NCBI RefSeq assembly: GCF_010468565.1
Contig: NZ_WUEG01000009.1
Span: 146,520 to 181,134 of the forward strand
Source of the DNA: Allomuricauda sp. TY007
GTDB lineage: Bacteria > Bacteroidota > Bacteroidia > Flavobacteriales > Flavobacteriaceae
DNA: 34,615 nucleotides
Reading direction: 5' to 3'
The notes under the pieces were generated by a model. It saw nothing but the letters and a program-made list of their open reading frames with translations. It made no database searches and had not been told where the DNA came from. Positions 24,947 through 32,634 of the stretch are shown here, piece after piece. Both the position numbers and the translations under genes were made by a program. Each line of letters starts with the position of its first letter. The stretch's first letter is position 1.

Positions 24947-26674
24947 TCAGTCTTTCTCCTTGGAACTTTCCCATTTCTCAATAATGGGTTTCAAAATATC
25001 ATCTTCAACACCATATACTTTGCCTTCTTTTGCAAGTGGCATAAATTCATCTATGTATTGTTGGCTCAGTGCCGTGGAATCACCGTATTGTTCTCGCAAG
25101 GCATCAAGCTTTTGGTGCAAGTCCTTTTGAATTTCGGCATAGGCCGGGTCATCGTAATAATTATGTTGTTCCAAAGGGTCTTTTTTTCTGTCGATCAATT
25201 CCCAATAATCAAGGTCAAAATAGTAGTGTATCAATTTGTAATCTTTTGTGATGACTGCATAATGTCTGTTTACATTATGTTCCGAAGGATGTTCGTAATA
25301 ATGATAATATACAGCATCTCTTTCCCAATTGTCCAAATCGCCGGTTAGTACGGGAACCAAACTTTTTCCTTGCATATCGCTAGGCTGGGGAGCCCCTGCC
25401 ACATCGAGAAATGTTTGTGCAAAATCCAAGTTCTGAACAAGTTCATCGGATACGCTTCCTGGTTTGATCCTATTTGGCCATGAAACCAATAGCGGTGTTT
25501 TTAAACTTTCGTCGTAAACAAATCTTTTATCGAACCAACCATGTTCTCCTAAATAAAATCCTTGGTCCGAGGTGTACACGATAATGGTATTTTCCATCAT
25601 GTCATTGGCTTCCAAATAATCCAGAACGCGGCCAACATTCTCATCAACTGATTTTATGGTGCCCAGATAATCTTGCATGTAGCGTTGGTAACGCCATTTG
25701 GCAAGGTCTTTATCCGACATGCTGGGGTATTCCTCTACAAATTCTTTGGCTACTTTTTCGTAGGCTGCATCAAAATTGGCTCGTTGGGTGGAATCCATTC
25801 TTCCTAAAGCATTCTCGAACCTAAGCTTGTCAAAACCAATAACTTCTTCCAAACCTAATTGATCCATAACTTCGGGGTATAGTTTGCTATCGTTGGCCCA
25901 GCCCATATTGCCGTCAATTTTCATTTGGGCAACCTTGGCGGCGGGCATCCCTTCATGGTCATCAAACAAAGTTGCGGGTTCTTCAAAGGTTTTTTGAGTG
26001 TATTCTTGCATGTGTCTTTCCGCCATAAACCAAGAGCGGTGCGGGGCTTTGTGTAGGTACATCAGCATAAAGGGTTTATCTGCTTGGCGTTCGTTGTCCA
26101 GCCAATCAAGGGTCATGTCCGTAACTATGTCGGTTACATAGCCTTTAACATTGATTTCTCCTTCATTTTTGGTGATAAAATCGGGGTTATAGTAAGCACC
26201 TTGTCCCGGTAGTATTTTAAACTGATCAAATCCTTTTGGGTTGTTGCCAAAGTGCAACTTGCCAAACATGGCAGTTTGATACCCTGCTTTTTGCAATAAC
26301 TGAGGAAAGGTAACGTTAGTGGTGTCGAAAGGGGATACATTGTCCACTTTTCCGTTTACATGAGAGTGTTTTCCTGTTAGAATTGTTGCTCGGGATGGAG
26401 CACAAATAGAGTTAGTGACACTGGCATTGGTGAACAACATGCCCATTTCGGCAATTCTATCAATATTCGGGGTTTCTATCAAACTGTTGTCATATGCGGA
26501 AATGGCTTGGTATGCGTGGTCGTCCGACATAATGAAAACTATGTTGGGTCGCTTTGATTCTTCTTCTTTGACCTCGGATTTGCACCCGATGAGTAAGGTT
26601 ATGCAAAAAGCAAGATTTGTGATTGTTAAGATTCTTTTTGTTGTGGTTTTTGGTTGGTTGATTTTGAATGGCAT
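24947..26674 (-). CDS. Type I sulfatase (formylglycine-dependent), lipoprotein
   Basis: A 575-residue sulfatase from the ATG at 26674; a TTG 36 bp further upstream in frame would add 12 residues but gives a worse signal peptide. The lipobox is LIGC (Cys31). The metal-binding SDDHAYQAISAY starts at 50, and the active-site motif CAPSRATILTGK starts at Cys91, the residue converted to formylglycine. GKLHFG and APHRSW carry further catalytic Lys/His positions. The ILPGQGAYYNPDF stretch resembles GlcNAc-6-O-sulfatases (S1_11-like); the subfamily is my reading. It removes sulfate from a sulfated glycan in the periplasm or at the surface. It needs a sulfatase-maturing enzyme not encoded here. It is probably co-transcribed with the haem protein gene downstream. 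Confidence 0.9.
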   Translation of the reverse strand: MPFKINQPKTTTKRILTITNLAFCITLLIGCKSEVKEEESKRPNIVFIMSDDHAYQAISAYDNSLIETPNIDRIAEMGMLFTNASVTNSICAPSRATILTGKHSHVNGKVDNVSPFDTTNVTFPQLLQKAGYQTAMFGKLHFGNNPKGFDQFKILPGQGAYYNPDFITKNEGEINVKGYVTDIVTDMTLDWLDNERQADKPFMLMYLHKAPHRSWFMAERHMQEYTQKTFEEPATLFDDHEGMPAAKVAQMKIDGNMGWANDSKLYPEVMDQLGLEEVIGFDKLRFENALGRMDSTQRANFDAAYEKVAKEFVEEYPSMSDKDLAKWRYQRYMQDYLGTIKSVDENVGRVLDYLEANDMMENTIIVYTSDQGFYLGEHGWFDKRFVYDESLKTPLLVSWPNRIKPGSVSDELVQNLDFAQTFLDVAGAPQPSDMQGKSLVPVLTGDLDNWERDAVYYHYYEHPSEHNVNRHYAVITKDYKLIHYYFDLDYWELIDRKKDPLEQHNYYDDPAYAEIQKDLHQKLDALREQYGDSTALSQQYIDEFMPLAKEGKVYGVEDDILKPIIEKWESSKEKD

Positions 26675-26987
26675 ATTAGTTTGTTTTAGCAAAACATTTA
26701 TTTGGGGCAAAAGATAGTCAATTCCATAGATTTTGTTGTTGATGTTTTAAAATTGGTGTGCCGGGTTTATCCCGTCCTCAGGAAATGATGCGTTGGAAAG
26801 GTTTAACGTACCCGTAGTAAAAAAGCAAGAGGCTGAATTTTAAGTTGACAAGAAACAAAAAAATGATTTTGTCAGGTTGGAGTAAGATTAGGGAGATAAT
26901 GCCTTTATAGCCGTAAATTTGAATTATCCAATTCAGGTTATATTTTTAATAGCTATTTTCATATTTTGAATAAAAAGAACAACCCTT
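26675..26987. promoter_or_regulatory. 313 bp divergent intergenic region (sulfatase / antiporter)
   Basis: No credible coding region. It holds the sulfatase promoter (minus) and the antiporter promoter (plus). On the minus strand TATCTTTTG, about 40 bp before the sulfatase ATG, is one base off the TAnnTTTG consensus. A small inverted repeat, TGAATT-4-AATTCA (26920-26935), lies within the antiporter promoter candidate. Confidence 0.5.
26918..26948 (+). promoter_or_regulatory. Candidate Bacteroidota-type promoter of the antiporter gene
   Basis: TTTG (26918-26921), a 19 bp spacer, and TATTTTTA (26941-26948), one base off TAnnTTTG. The element ends 39 bp before the ATG. A TGAATT/AATTCA inverted repeat lies within the spacer and could be a regulator site. 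Confidence 0.4.
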
Positions 26988-28970
26988 ATGCATCTACCTT
27001 TACTACACGACATTCTCATCTTATTAGGGTTTTCAGTCGCTATTGTTTTTATTCTTCAAAAATTTAAGCTTCCCTCAATAATTGGTTTTTTGATAACCGG
27101 TGTAGTCATTGGACCTTATGGTTTTAGCCTTGTAAATGCTGTAGAGCAAGTAGAAATTCTTTCTGAAATAGGGGTGATCCTTTTACTCTTTGTAATTGGA
27201 ATGGAATTGTCCATAAAGCAATTGATGTCCATTAAAAAAACAGTGTTTATTGGTGGATCCTTACAGGTGGGCATAACAATAGCAGTAGCCTCAGTTGTGT
27301 ATTATTTTATGGGCAATTCTTGGAATGAGTCGGTTTTTATTGGCTTTCTTTTTTCACTGTCCAGTACGGCCATAGTGCTAAAAACATTGCAGGACAAACA
27401 ACAGATTACGGCACCGCACGCCAGAAATGTTTTGGCAATTTTAATTTTTCAGGATTTGATCGTGGTTCCCATGATGCTGGTCGTCCCCATGATGGCCGGT
27501 GAATCGGAAAATCTTGGGTTGAGTATTTTATCACTGTTCATAAAGTCCATTATCGTACTTGCCATAACTATTGTCAGTGCACGATATATTGTCCCTCGAC
27601 TAATGCATGCAGTAGCCAAAACCAATAGCAAAGAGCTTTTTTTATTGGTAACCATAACACTTTGTTTTGCCGTGGCATGGTTAACATCAGAAGCGGGTCT
27701 TTCTTTGGCATTGGGCGCTTTCATGGCAGGGTTAATTGTTTCCGAATCAGAATACAGCCATCAAGCCACTAGTATCATACTTCCTTTTAGGGAACTTTTT
27801 ACAAGTTTCTTTTTCGTTTCGGTCGGGATGTTACTGGATTTACAGTTCTTTATAAATCATGTGCTGCTCATATTACTTTTTGTCGTTGTTGTCTTTTTTG
27901 TGAAAACGACCATTGCAGCAATTGCTGTTATGGTTCTCAAATATCCGACCCGAACGGTGTTGATGACAGGATTGGCCCTGTTTCAAGTTGGGGAATTTGC
28001 CTTTATACTTTCCAAGGTAGGACTGGAGTACAATTTACTGACTGCTGAAACCAATCAGTATTTCTTGTCGATTTCCATCTTGTCCATGATATTGACACCC
28101 TTTGTAATTATTTATTCGGAATTAATTGCGGATAGATTGATGGGAGTATCCAAAAAGATAGGCCTAAAGGGTGAATTAATTCCCAAAAATGGCAAAGAGG
28201 AAACTTCAACTACCAAATTAGAAAATCATTTGATTATTATAGGATATGGTGTAAATGGCAGTAATTTGGCCAAAGCAGCTTCTGTAAGCAACATTCCCTA
28301 TGTTGTGATAGAGATGAATGCGGAAATAGTAAAAAAGGAGAAGGCAAAAGGTGTGCCCATTATTTTTGGAGATGCCACCCAAAACCATATTCTTGAAACT
28401 GTGAACCTTTCAAATGCCAGGGTTGCAGTAATTGCAATTTCAGACAATATGGCCACCCAAAGGATCATTAAAAATATTCGTTCCTATTCCGACTCCCTTT
28501 ATCTGGTTGTGAGAACAAAATATGTGAAGGAAACATCTGAAATAATCGCATTGGGAGCTGACGAAGTTATTCCTGAAGAGTTTGAAACCTCGGTTCAGAT
28601 TTTTACAAACGTACTTCAGAACTTTCTTGTCCCGGAAGATGATATAGACCTGTTTGTTCAGAAGATTAGATCGGACAATTACCAATTATTTAAAGGAGAA
28701 TTAAAGCGCCCAAAAACTTTTCGAGCTAGTGAGTTGGCAGATTTCAATATTACTTGTTTGCGAATGAACACTGATAGTAATAAGTTTTTAGGAAAGTCGT
28801 TACGTGAATTGAATTTAAGAGCTGAATTCGGAATAAATGTCTTGGGCATCAAAAGAAAGGATGAAATGTTGGAAAGTGTTCAGCCCACTGAAAAATTAAA
28901 GCAAGGCGACTTGATCTATGTACAGGGAAATCAAAATAGCATAGAGCGTTTTCATAAGTTGGTAAAATAA
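26988..28970 (+). CDS. CPA2-family cation:proton antiporter with RCK domain (KefB/KefC type)
   Basis: A 660-residue membrane transporter. Residues 1-385 hold about 12 transmembrane helices of the Na+/H+-exchanger fold, including the ion-binding IFQDLIVVP (Asp156). Residues about 413-535 form a TrkA-N/RCK nucleotide-binding domain with IIIGYGVNGSNLA (416-428) and GDAT (461-464). Residues about 570-658 form a TrkA-C (RCK_C) domain (FLGKSLRELNLRAEFGINVLGI). The family exchanges K+ or Na+ for protons and is gated by nucleotide or glutathione-type ligands through the RCK part. The separate TrkA-C domain is typical of YbaL/KefB-like proteins of Bacteroidota. It stands alone on the plus strand, next to a potassium-uptake cluster on the minus strand. 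Confidence 0.92.
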   Translation: MHLPLLHDILILLGFSVAIVFILQKFKLPSIIGFLITGVVIGPYGFSLVNAVEQVEILSEIGVILLLFVIGMELSIKQLMSIKKTVFIGGSLQVGITIAVASVVYYFMGNSWNESVFIGFLFSLSSTAIVLKTLQDKQQITAPHARNVLAILIFQDLIVVPMMLVVPMMAGESENLGLSILSLFIKSIIVLAITIVSARYIVPRLMHAVAKTNSKELFLLVTITLCFAVAWLTSEAGLSLALGAFMAGLIVSESEYSHQATSIILPFRELFTSFFFVSVGMLLDLQFFINHVLLILLFVVVVFFVKTTIAAIAVMVLKYPTRTVLMTGLALFQVGEFAFILSKVGLEYNLLTAETNQYFLSISILSMILTPFVIIYSELIADRLMGVSKKIGLKGELIPKNGKEETSTTKLENHLIIIGYGVNGSNLAKAASVSNIPYVVIEMNAEIVKKEKAKGVPIIFGDATQNHILETVNLSNARVAVIAISDNMATQRIIKNIRSYSDSLYLVVRTKYVKETSEIIALGADEVIPEEFETSVQIFTNVLQNFLVPEDDIDLFVQKIRSDNYQLFKGELKRPKTFRASELADFNITCLRMNTDSNKFLGKSLRELNLRAEFGINVLGIKRKDEMLESVQPTEKLKQGDLIYVQGNQNSIERFHKLVK

Positions 28971-29130
28971 AATGTTTTAAAACTGGACTTGCAACAAAAA
29001 ATGGACAATCAGATAAGAGTCATGCCGCGCGCTGCTAAGGCCCGGTATTGCATATGACCAACGAGGTCATCAAAGACAAATATAGTCCATAGCTTAGGGC
29101 GATATTTGGAATCTTGGTGAGGTTTTCCAT
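28971..29130. other. 160 bp convergent intergenic region, no intact gene
   Basis: It lies between the antiporter (+) and the small lipoprotein (-). There is a short hairpin, ATGACC-5-GGTCAT (29054-29070), without a T-run. A GC-richer patch (about 29020-29045) and an interrupted frame from 29054 suggest a decayed small gene, but this is weak. Confidence 0.4.
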
Positions 29131-29433
29131 TTATTTTAATGAACCATAAATATGGATTGGATTACTACAATTCCCTTTATGAGCCATAAATCCAAATGCG
29201 GAATTGGAATCTGGTTCCTCCTTATAAATAAGATATTCACAGCCTTCAATAACAATGGTCTCAAAATGGTCTTTGGGAATACTTGAGGTTTTGCCCTCAA
29301 TAGTATTGGACAATGAATCTTCAACCCGTTGTCGTTTCACAAGCATTTGCTCATAGTCCCTGTCCTTACATGAGGCCGTGAACAATGGTATCGTCAACAG
29401 AGCTATAACGAAATTATACTTTGCCCTAATCAT
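29131..29433 (-). CDS. Small predicted lipoprotein of unknown function, coupled to trkA
   Basis: A 100-residue protein from the ATG at 29433, which lies 8 bp inside the end of trkA, so translation is probably coupled. The frame is open further upstream (TTG/ATG-less extension within trkA), but this ATG gives a clean lipoprotein signal peptide, with the lipobox FTASC at Cys22. The rest is hydrophilic (VEDSLSNTIEGKTSSIPKDH), then a compact beta-looking segment with Cys residues (VIEGCEYLIYKEE; HKGNCSNPIHIYG). I recognise no family. Its position at the end of the trkH-trkA operon suggests an envelope accessory or an unrelated hitch-hiker. Confidence 0.65.
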   Translation of the reverse strand: MIRAKYNFVIALLTIPLFTASCKDRDYEQMLVKRQRVEDSLSNTIEGKTSSIPKDHFETIVIEGCEYLIYKEEPDSNSAFGFMAHKGNCSNPIHIYGSLK

Positions 29434-30112
29434 CTTTAAGAAATTTTTTGATATCCTTGTTGGAACCATAAACCACAATGATATCATCTTTGTTAAGCAT
29501 ACTATCGGGATTGGCGACGCCTTTTACCTTAGTGACATTTCGGGTCTTGCCCACCACGGTTCTTTCCTCGGTATTGGCAATTGTGGTCAATACCAATAAA
29601 TTGTATTCCTCTCTTATATTGCTCTCCCTTATGGTTTTGCCATGGAGCTTGGGGGGAACCTTTACCTCTACAATACTGTAATCATCGTTCAGTTCAAAGG
29701 AATCCACCACTCCTTTCAAGCACAATTTTTTGGCCCATCGTTCTGCTGACTCCTCTTCGGGATGCACAATTTCATCCACCCCGATGGCATGCAGCACTTT
29801 TTCGTGGAGTTCGTCGATGGACCTACTGATCAAACGTTTGACTTGAAAGTTCTTGAACAGGGCGGTGGCCATCACACTGGCCCCTTTGTCCTCTCCGATG
29901 GCCACAATGACCATATCGGTGTCCTCTAGAGGCAGGCCGGATACCGTGAACTCATCCGTGGCATCCATACAAATGGTATGTGAAATGCGTTCCTTGTAAT
30001 TGTCCACGCGGTTCATGTTCGTGTCAATACCAATGACTTCATTGCCCTGTTCGGTCAATTTTTCCGAAAGAGAGGCACCAAAGCTTCCAAGCCCCACAAT
30101 GATATATTTCAT
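29426..30112 (-). CDS. trkA: TrkA/KtrA-family potassium-uptake RCK subunit
   Basis: A 228-residue cytoplasmic regulator with an N-terminal Rossmann RCK_N domain (IIVGLGSFGASLSEKL with the GxGxxG loop at 7-12; CMDATDE near 50) and a C-terminal RCK_C domain (about 145-225). Its length fits a single-RCK KtrA-type protein rather than the double-RCK TrkA of E. coli, so it would assemble as an octameric gating ring on the TrkH/KtrB channel and respond to nucleotides. It is encoded 11 bp downstream of trkH and overlaps the small lipoprotein gene by 8 bp. Confidence 0.92.
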   Translation of the reverse strand: MKYIIVGLGSFGASLSEKLTEQGNEVIGIDTNMNRVDNYKERISHTICMDATDEFTVSGLPLEDTDMVIVAIGEDKGASVMATALFKNFQVKRLISRSIDELHEKVLHAIGVDEIVHPEEESAERWAKKLCLKGVVDSFELNDDYSIVEVKVPPKLHGKTIRESNIREEYNLLVLTTIANTEERTVVGKTRNVTKVKGVANPDSMLNKDDIIVVYGSNKDIKKFLKDD

Positions 30113-30123
30113 AATCAGTTCTT

Positions 30124-31911
30124 TTAGTTTATGGTAAGTTCCTCAACAGGATACTTATAATTTTTCTGCTTTACCTTTTTGAACACTGCGATCAACAAAG
30201 TGAGCATGCTGACCCTGCCGATGAACATGACCCCGATGATGACGAATTTGCTGGCAGCGCTGAGCTTTGCGGTTATTCCCATACTCAGACCAACGGTGCT
30301 GTATGCCGAAAAGCATTCAAAGGCGATATCCATCAGTTTTTTGTCGCTGTCAAAAATGGAAATCAGTATAACGCCAGAGCCTATTACCAGTAGGGACAAT
30401 GCTATTACGGCAAAGGCACGTCGCACAGAGATCTCGGAAATCTCCCTGCGAAAGACCTCAATCCTTGATTTTCCCTTGGCCAGGCTCAAAAAGTTAAGGG
30501 TGGCAATTGCGAAGGTATTGGTCTTTATGCCCCCTCCCGTTGAGGCCGGTGACGCCCCCACCCACATTAGCAGGAAGATCATCATGATGGTAGAAAAATC
30601 AAGTGCGGCCATGTCCACTGAATTAAAGCCTGCCGTTCTAGGGGTAGCGGCACCGAAAAGGGCCGTTATAACCTTACCGATGCCATCGTGTTCCGCCAAG
30701 GTGTTGTTATATTCATTGAAATAGAACATTATTGTTCCCAAAATGGTCAGAGAAGAAGTGGTAATCAGGGTAATTCGGCTGTTCAGGTTAAGCACCCATG
30801 GTTTGTACTTTTTTTGTTCCCCGGTAAAATAAAACAGTTTCCTTAGGATAAAATATTTCAGATACTTTATGATGTTCACTACGATCGGAAAACCCAATCC
30901 ACCCAATACGAAGGCTACAATAATAAGGCTTTGGAACATATAATTATACCGAAATCCAGTTTCGTACAAACTATTGGGCAAGGTGGAGAAACCTGCATTG
31001 CAGAATGCGGAAACAGCGTGGAACACCGAAAAAAAGAGACGATGAAAAAAAGAGGTGAACAAACGATTGTCCATACTCAAATAGATAAATAGTGCCGCAA
31101 CCAGTTCTATGGAAAAAGTAATGATAAGGATACGCCTCAGAGTGCCAAAAACCTCACCCAATTTTTTGCTCCCGGTCATATCGCTCAAGGTCAACTGGTT
31201 TTCATAAGAGGCACCTCCTTTGAAAAAGTAGCTGAAGTAGCTTGCAACGGTAAGTATCCCGATCCCCCCGGCCTGGATAAGGCAAAGAATGACGGTTTGA
31301 CCAAAAACGGTGAAATAGCTTCCCGTGTCCACAACAATGAGGCCCGTTACACAAACAGCACTTGTGGAGGTGAACAAGGCATCCAAAAAAGAGATGCCAT
31401 CATGGGTGGCATTGGGCAATAGCAACAAAAGTGAACCAATCAATATAATGCCCAAAAAACTGGCAATGAACAACTGAGCTGGATTGAGCAGTGTCTTTTT
31501 ATAGTTGATTTCCTGTTCGGAAAACTCCCTAATAAAAGTAAGTATGATCGCAAACTTTACCCAATTATCGGAATACAGAAAAGAAATATGCCTGTGGGCC
31601 TCTTCACCTAAAAAGTGGGCATATAGAATTACCAAGGTCACCACAATGGTAAATGAATCGAAAATAATTACGGAACGTTTAAACTGTTTGGTTCCCCTTG
31701 TATATCGTAAAACGGTGGCCAATATTCCTAAACCAATTACTACGAAATAAAAAGTATTGAACCAAATTTGGACCTTTTGTGATTTATCAAAGCCAAAATC
31801 TAAAATAAACAGGAAGACCCCAATAATGCTGGTATAGAAAGCCAGAGGAAAGAGAGCTTTGGAAAACTCCCAATCAAAAAGCACAGACCTTTCCCGTTTG
31901 AAAAGCGACAT
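30124..31911 (-). CDS. trkH: TrkH/KtrB-family potassium transporter with N-terminal membrane extension
   Basis: The membrane subunit for K+ uptake, 595 residues from the ATG at 31911; a TTG start at 31941 would add 10 residues but that TTG lies within the likely -7 element. The four P-loop filter segments are visible: SAVCVTGL (184-191), AFCNAGFST (302-310), TPRTAGFNS (423-431) and AYSTVGLSMG (535-544). The conserved GGGIKTNTFA is at 459-468. Before the Trk core there are about 145 extra residues with roughly four hydrophobic helices (18-38, 49-69, 82-102, 115-130), which E. coli TrkH lacks. It works with the RCK subunit encoded 11 bp downstream. A predicted KdpE-type box and an exact TAnnTTTG promoter element lie directly upstream. 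Confidence 0.93.
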   Translation of the reverse strand: MSLFKRERSVLFDWEFSKALFPLAFYTSIIGVFLFILDFGFDKSQKVQIWFNTFYFVVIGLGILATVLRYTRGTKQFKRSVIIFDSFTIVVTLVILYAHFLGEEAHRHISFLYSDNWVKFAIILTFIREFSEQEINYKKTLLNPAQLFIASFLGIILIGSLLLLLPNATHDGISFLDALFTSTSAVCVTGLIVVDTGSYFTVFGQTVILCLIQAGGIGILTVASYFSYFFKGGASYENQLTLSDMTGSKKLGEVFGTLRRILIITFSIELVAALFIYLSMDNRLFTSFFHRLFFSVFHAVSAFCNAGFSTLPNSLYETGFRYNYMFQSLIIVAFVLGGLGFPIVVNIIKYLKYFILRKLFYFTGEQKKYKPWVLNLNSRITLITTSSLTILGTIMFYFNEYNNTLAEHDGIGKVITALFGAATPRTAGFNSVDMAALDFSTIMMIFLLMWVGASPASTGGGIKTNTFAIATLNFLSLAKGKSRIEVFRREISEISVRRAFAVIALSLLVIGSGVILISIFDSDKKLMDIAFECFSAYSTVGLSMGITAKLSAASKFVIIGVMFIGRVSMLTLLIAVFKKVKQKNYKYPVEELTIN

Positions 31912-31938
31912 AGAGAACCATAATTCGTTTGCAGACCG

Positions 31939-31946
31939 CAAAGGTA
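31939..31946 (-). promoter_or_regulatory. Candidate -7 promoter element of trkH
   Basis: The minus-strand sequence TACCTTTG is an exact TAnnTTTG match, 27 bp before the trkH ATG. It has no good TTTG -33 box; instead a predicted response-regulator box ends 11 bp upstream of it, as expected for an activator-dependent promoter. Confidence 0.5.
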
Positions 31947-31957
31947 TGTATAGAGTT

Positions 31958-31974
31958 ATAAAGATTTTATAAAG
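31958..31974 (-). promoter_or_regulatory. Predicted KdpE-type operator upstream of trkH (copy 1)
   Basis: The minus-strand sequence CTTTATAAAATCTTTAT consists of two CTTTATA-type half-sites, 11 bp from start to start, the geometry of OmpR/PhoB-family direct repeats. TTTATA is also the core of the E. coli KdpE half-site. An identical 17 bp copy occurs at 32617-32633. It overlaps where a -33 box would be for trkH. Confidence 0.6.
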
Positions 31975-32011
31975 ATTGGGCTGCCGGCGATGACTGAAAC
32001 CAAAGTGGCGG

Positions 32012-32377
32012 TTATAGTTTATTTTTATAATATTGGGATAGTAGGTTCTCCAGTTTGGTCACATCGGTCAGGATTTTGTCCAATAGTACCATGAATTCAG
32101 TTTTGTTTCCCAACACATTGCCACCCATTTTGTATAGGGTCAATGTATTTTGGATAAAATCCTTTGTCTTTTCCACTTCCTTGAGCATGCCTTTTAAGCC
32201 CACGGCACCCAAAACGGCATCCAGACCATCTTTTACGGTATTGTAAATGTATGCAAAGAGCAAGGTATTGGGGGGACTTGGCTCATCCACGGACATATAT
32301 TTGAGTTCGTTGATTCTGAAACAAAGCTTGACGATCAAACCCGAGACTTTCTCGTTGATTACTGCCTTTTTATTCAT
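32012..32377 (-). CDS. Uncharacterised helical protein in the potassium locus
   Basis: A 121-residue protein from the ATG at 32377. The frame is open upstream to a TTG at 32452, which would add 25 residues; the extension lacks convincing features, so I prefer the ATG. The sequence has no signal peptide or clear transmembrane helix. It is mostly helical and basic at both ends (MNKKAVINEKVSGLIVKL at the start, LLSQYYKNKL at the end), with a glycine-containing turn (AVLGAVGLKGMLKEVEKTKD). I recognise no family. It lies between kdpE-like and trkH genes on the same strand, with the second predicted KdpE box about 240 bp upstream, so it may be part of the same regulon. Confidence 0.6.
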   Translation of the reverse strand: MNKKAVINEKVSGLIVKLCFRINELKYMSVDEPSPPNTLLFAYIYNTVKDGLDAVLGAVGLKGMLKEVEKTKDFIQNTLTLYKMGGNVLGNKTEFMVLLDKILTDVTKLENLLSQYYKNKL

Positions 32378-32634
32378 TGGACAAAGGTTTAGAATGAAAA
32401 CATCGTAATAGGGAGAAGCCCAAGGAAAGCCATTTTCTAGTATATTGGACAATGGATATCAAGGGTGACCGAAATCCTATTACCAACTTTATCTAGGTCA
32501 GCAGGTTTCCCCATGATCCCTATCAAAAATGAATTCCATTTCAGGAATTTTATTGTTTTGTTGCCCAAAGATCAAGGGAAAAGAATATTCAAAAAATCAA
32601 GAATTGGCCACAGGGGATAAAGATTTTATAAAGT
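32378..32634 (-). promoter_or_regulatory. 257 bp leader/intergenic region upstream of the helical-protein gene
   Basis: This gap follows the kdpE-like stop. It starts with the second predicted KdpE box (32617-32633). A weak -7-like AATTCTTG lies 11 bp beyond it, the same spacing as at trkH. If transcription starts there, the leader is about 210 nt. No strong hairpin or known riboswitch was recognised. Confidence 0.35.
32617..32633 (-). promoter_or_regulatory. Predicted KdpE-type operator downstream of kdpE (copy 2)
   Basis: A second exact copy of CTTTATAAAATCTTTAT (minus strand), ending 1 bp before the kdpE-like stop codon and on the upstream side of the helical-protein gene. It is the same 17 bp and same orientation as the trkH copy. 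The AATTCTTG sequence at 32598-32605 sits at the same 11 bp spacing as the trkH -7 element but matches the consensus less well. Confidence 0.55.

Noticed and set aside
24947..26710. Longer sulfatase start at TTG 26710
   Set aside because: The ATG at 26674 gives a normal-length lipoprotein signal peptide; the extra 12 residues add nothing recognisable.
29054..29070. Hairpin ATGACC-5-GGTCAT as the antiporter terminator
   Set aside because: Only 6 bp of stem and no T-run in either direction, so termination is not supported.
30179..30724. A 181-codon open frame on the plus strand
   Set aside because: Antisense to the TrkH gene core; no start signal and no recognisable protein features.
32498..32539. 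A 13-codon ORF (MEFIFDRDHGETC) in the leader of the helical-protein gene
   Set aside because: Could be a leader peptide, but it is too short to support, with no repeated codon pattern or attenuator hairpin.
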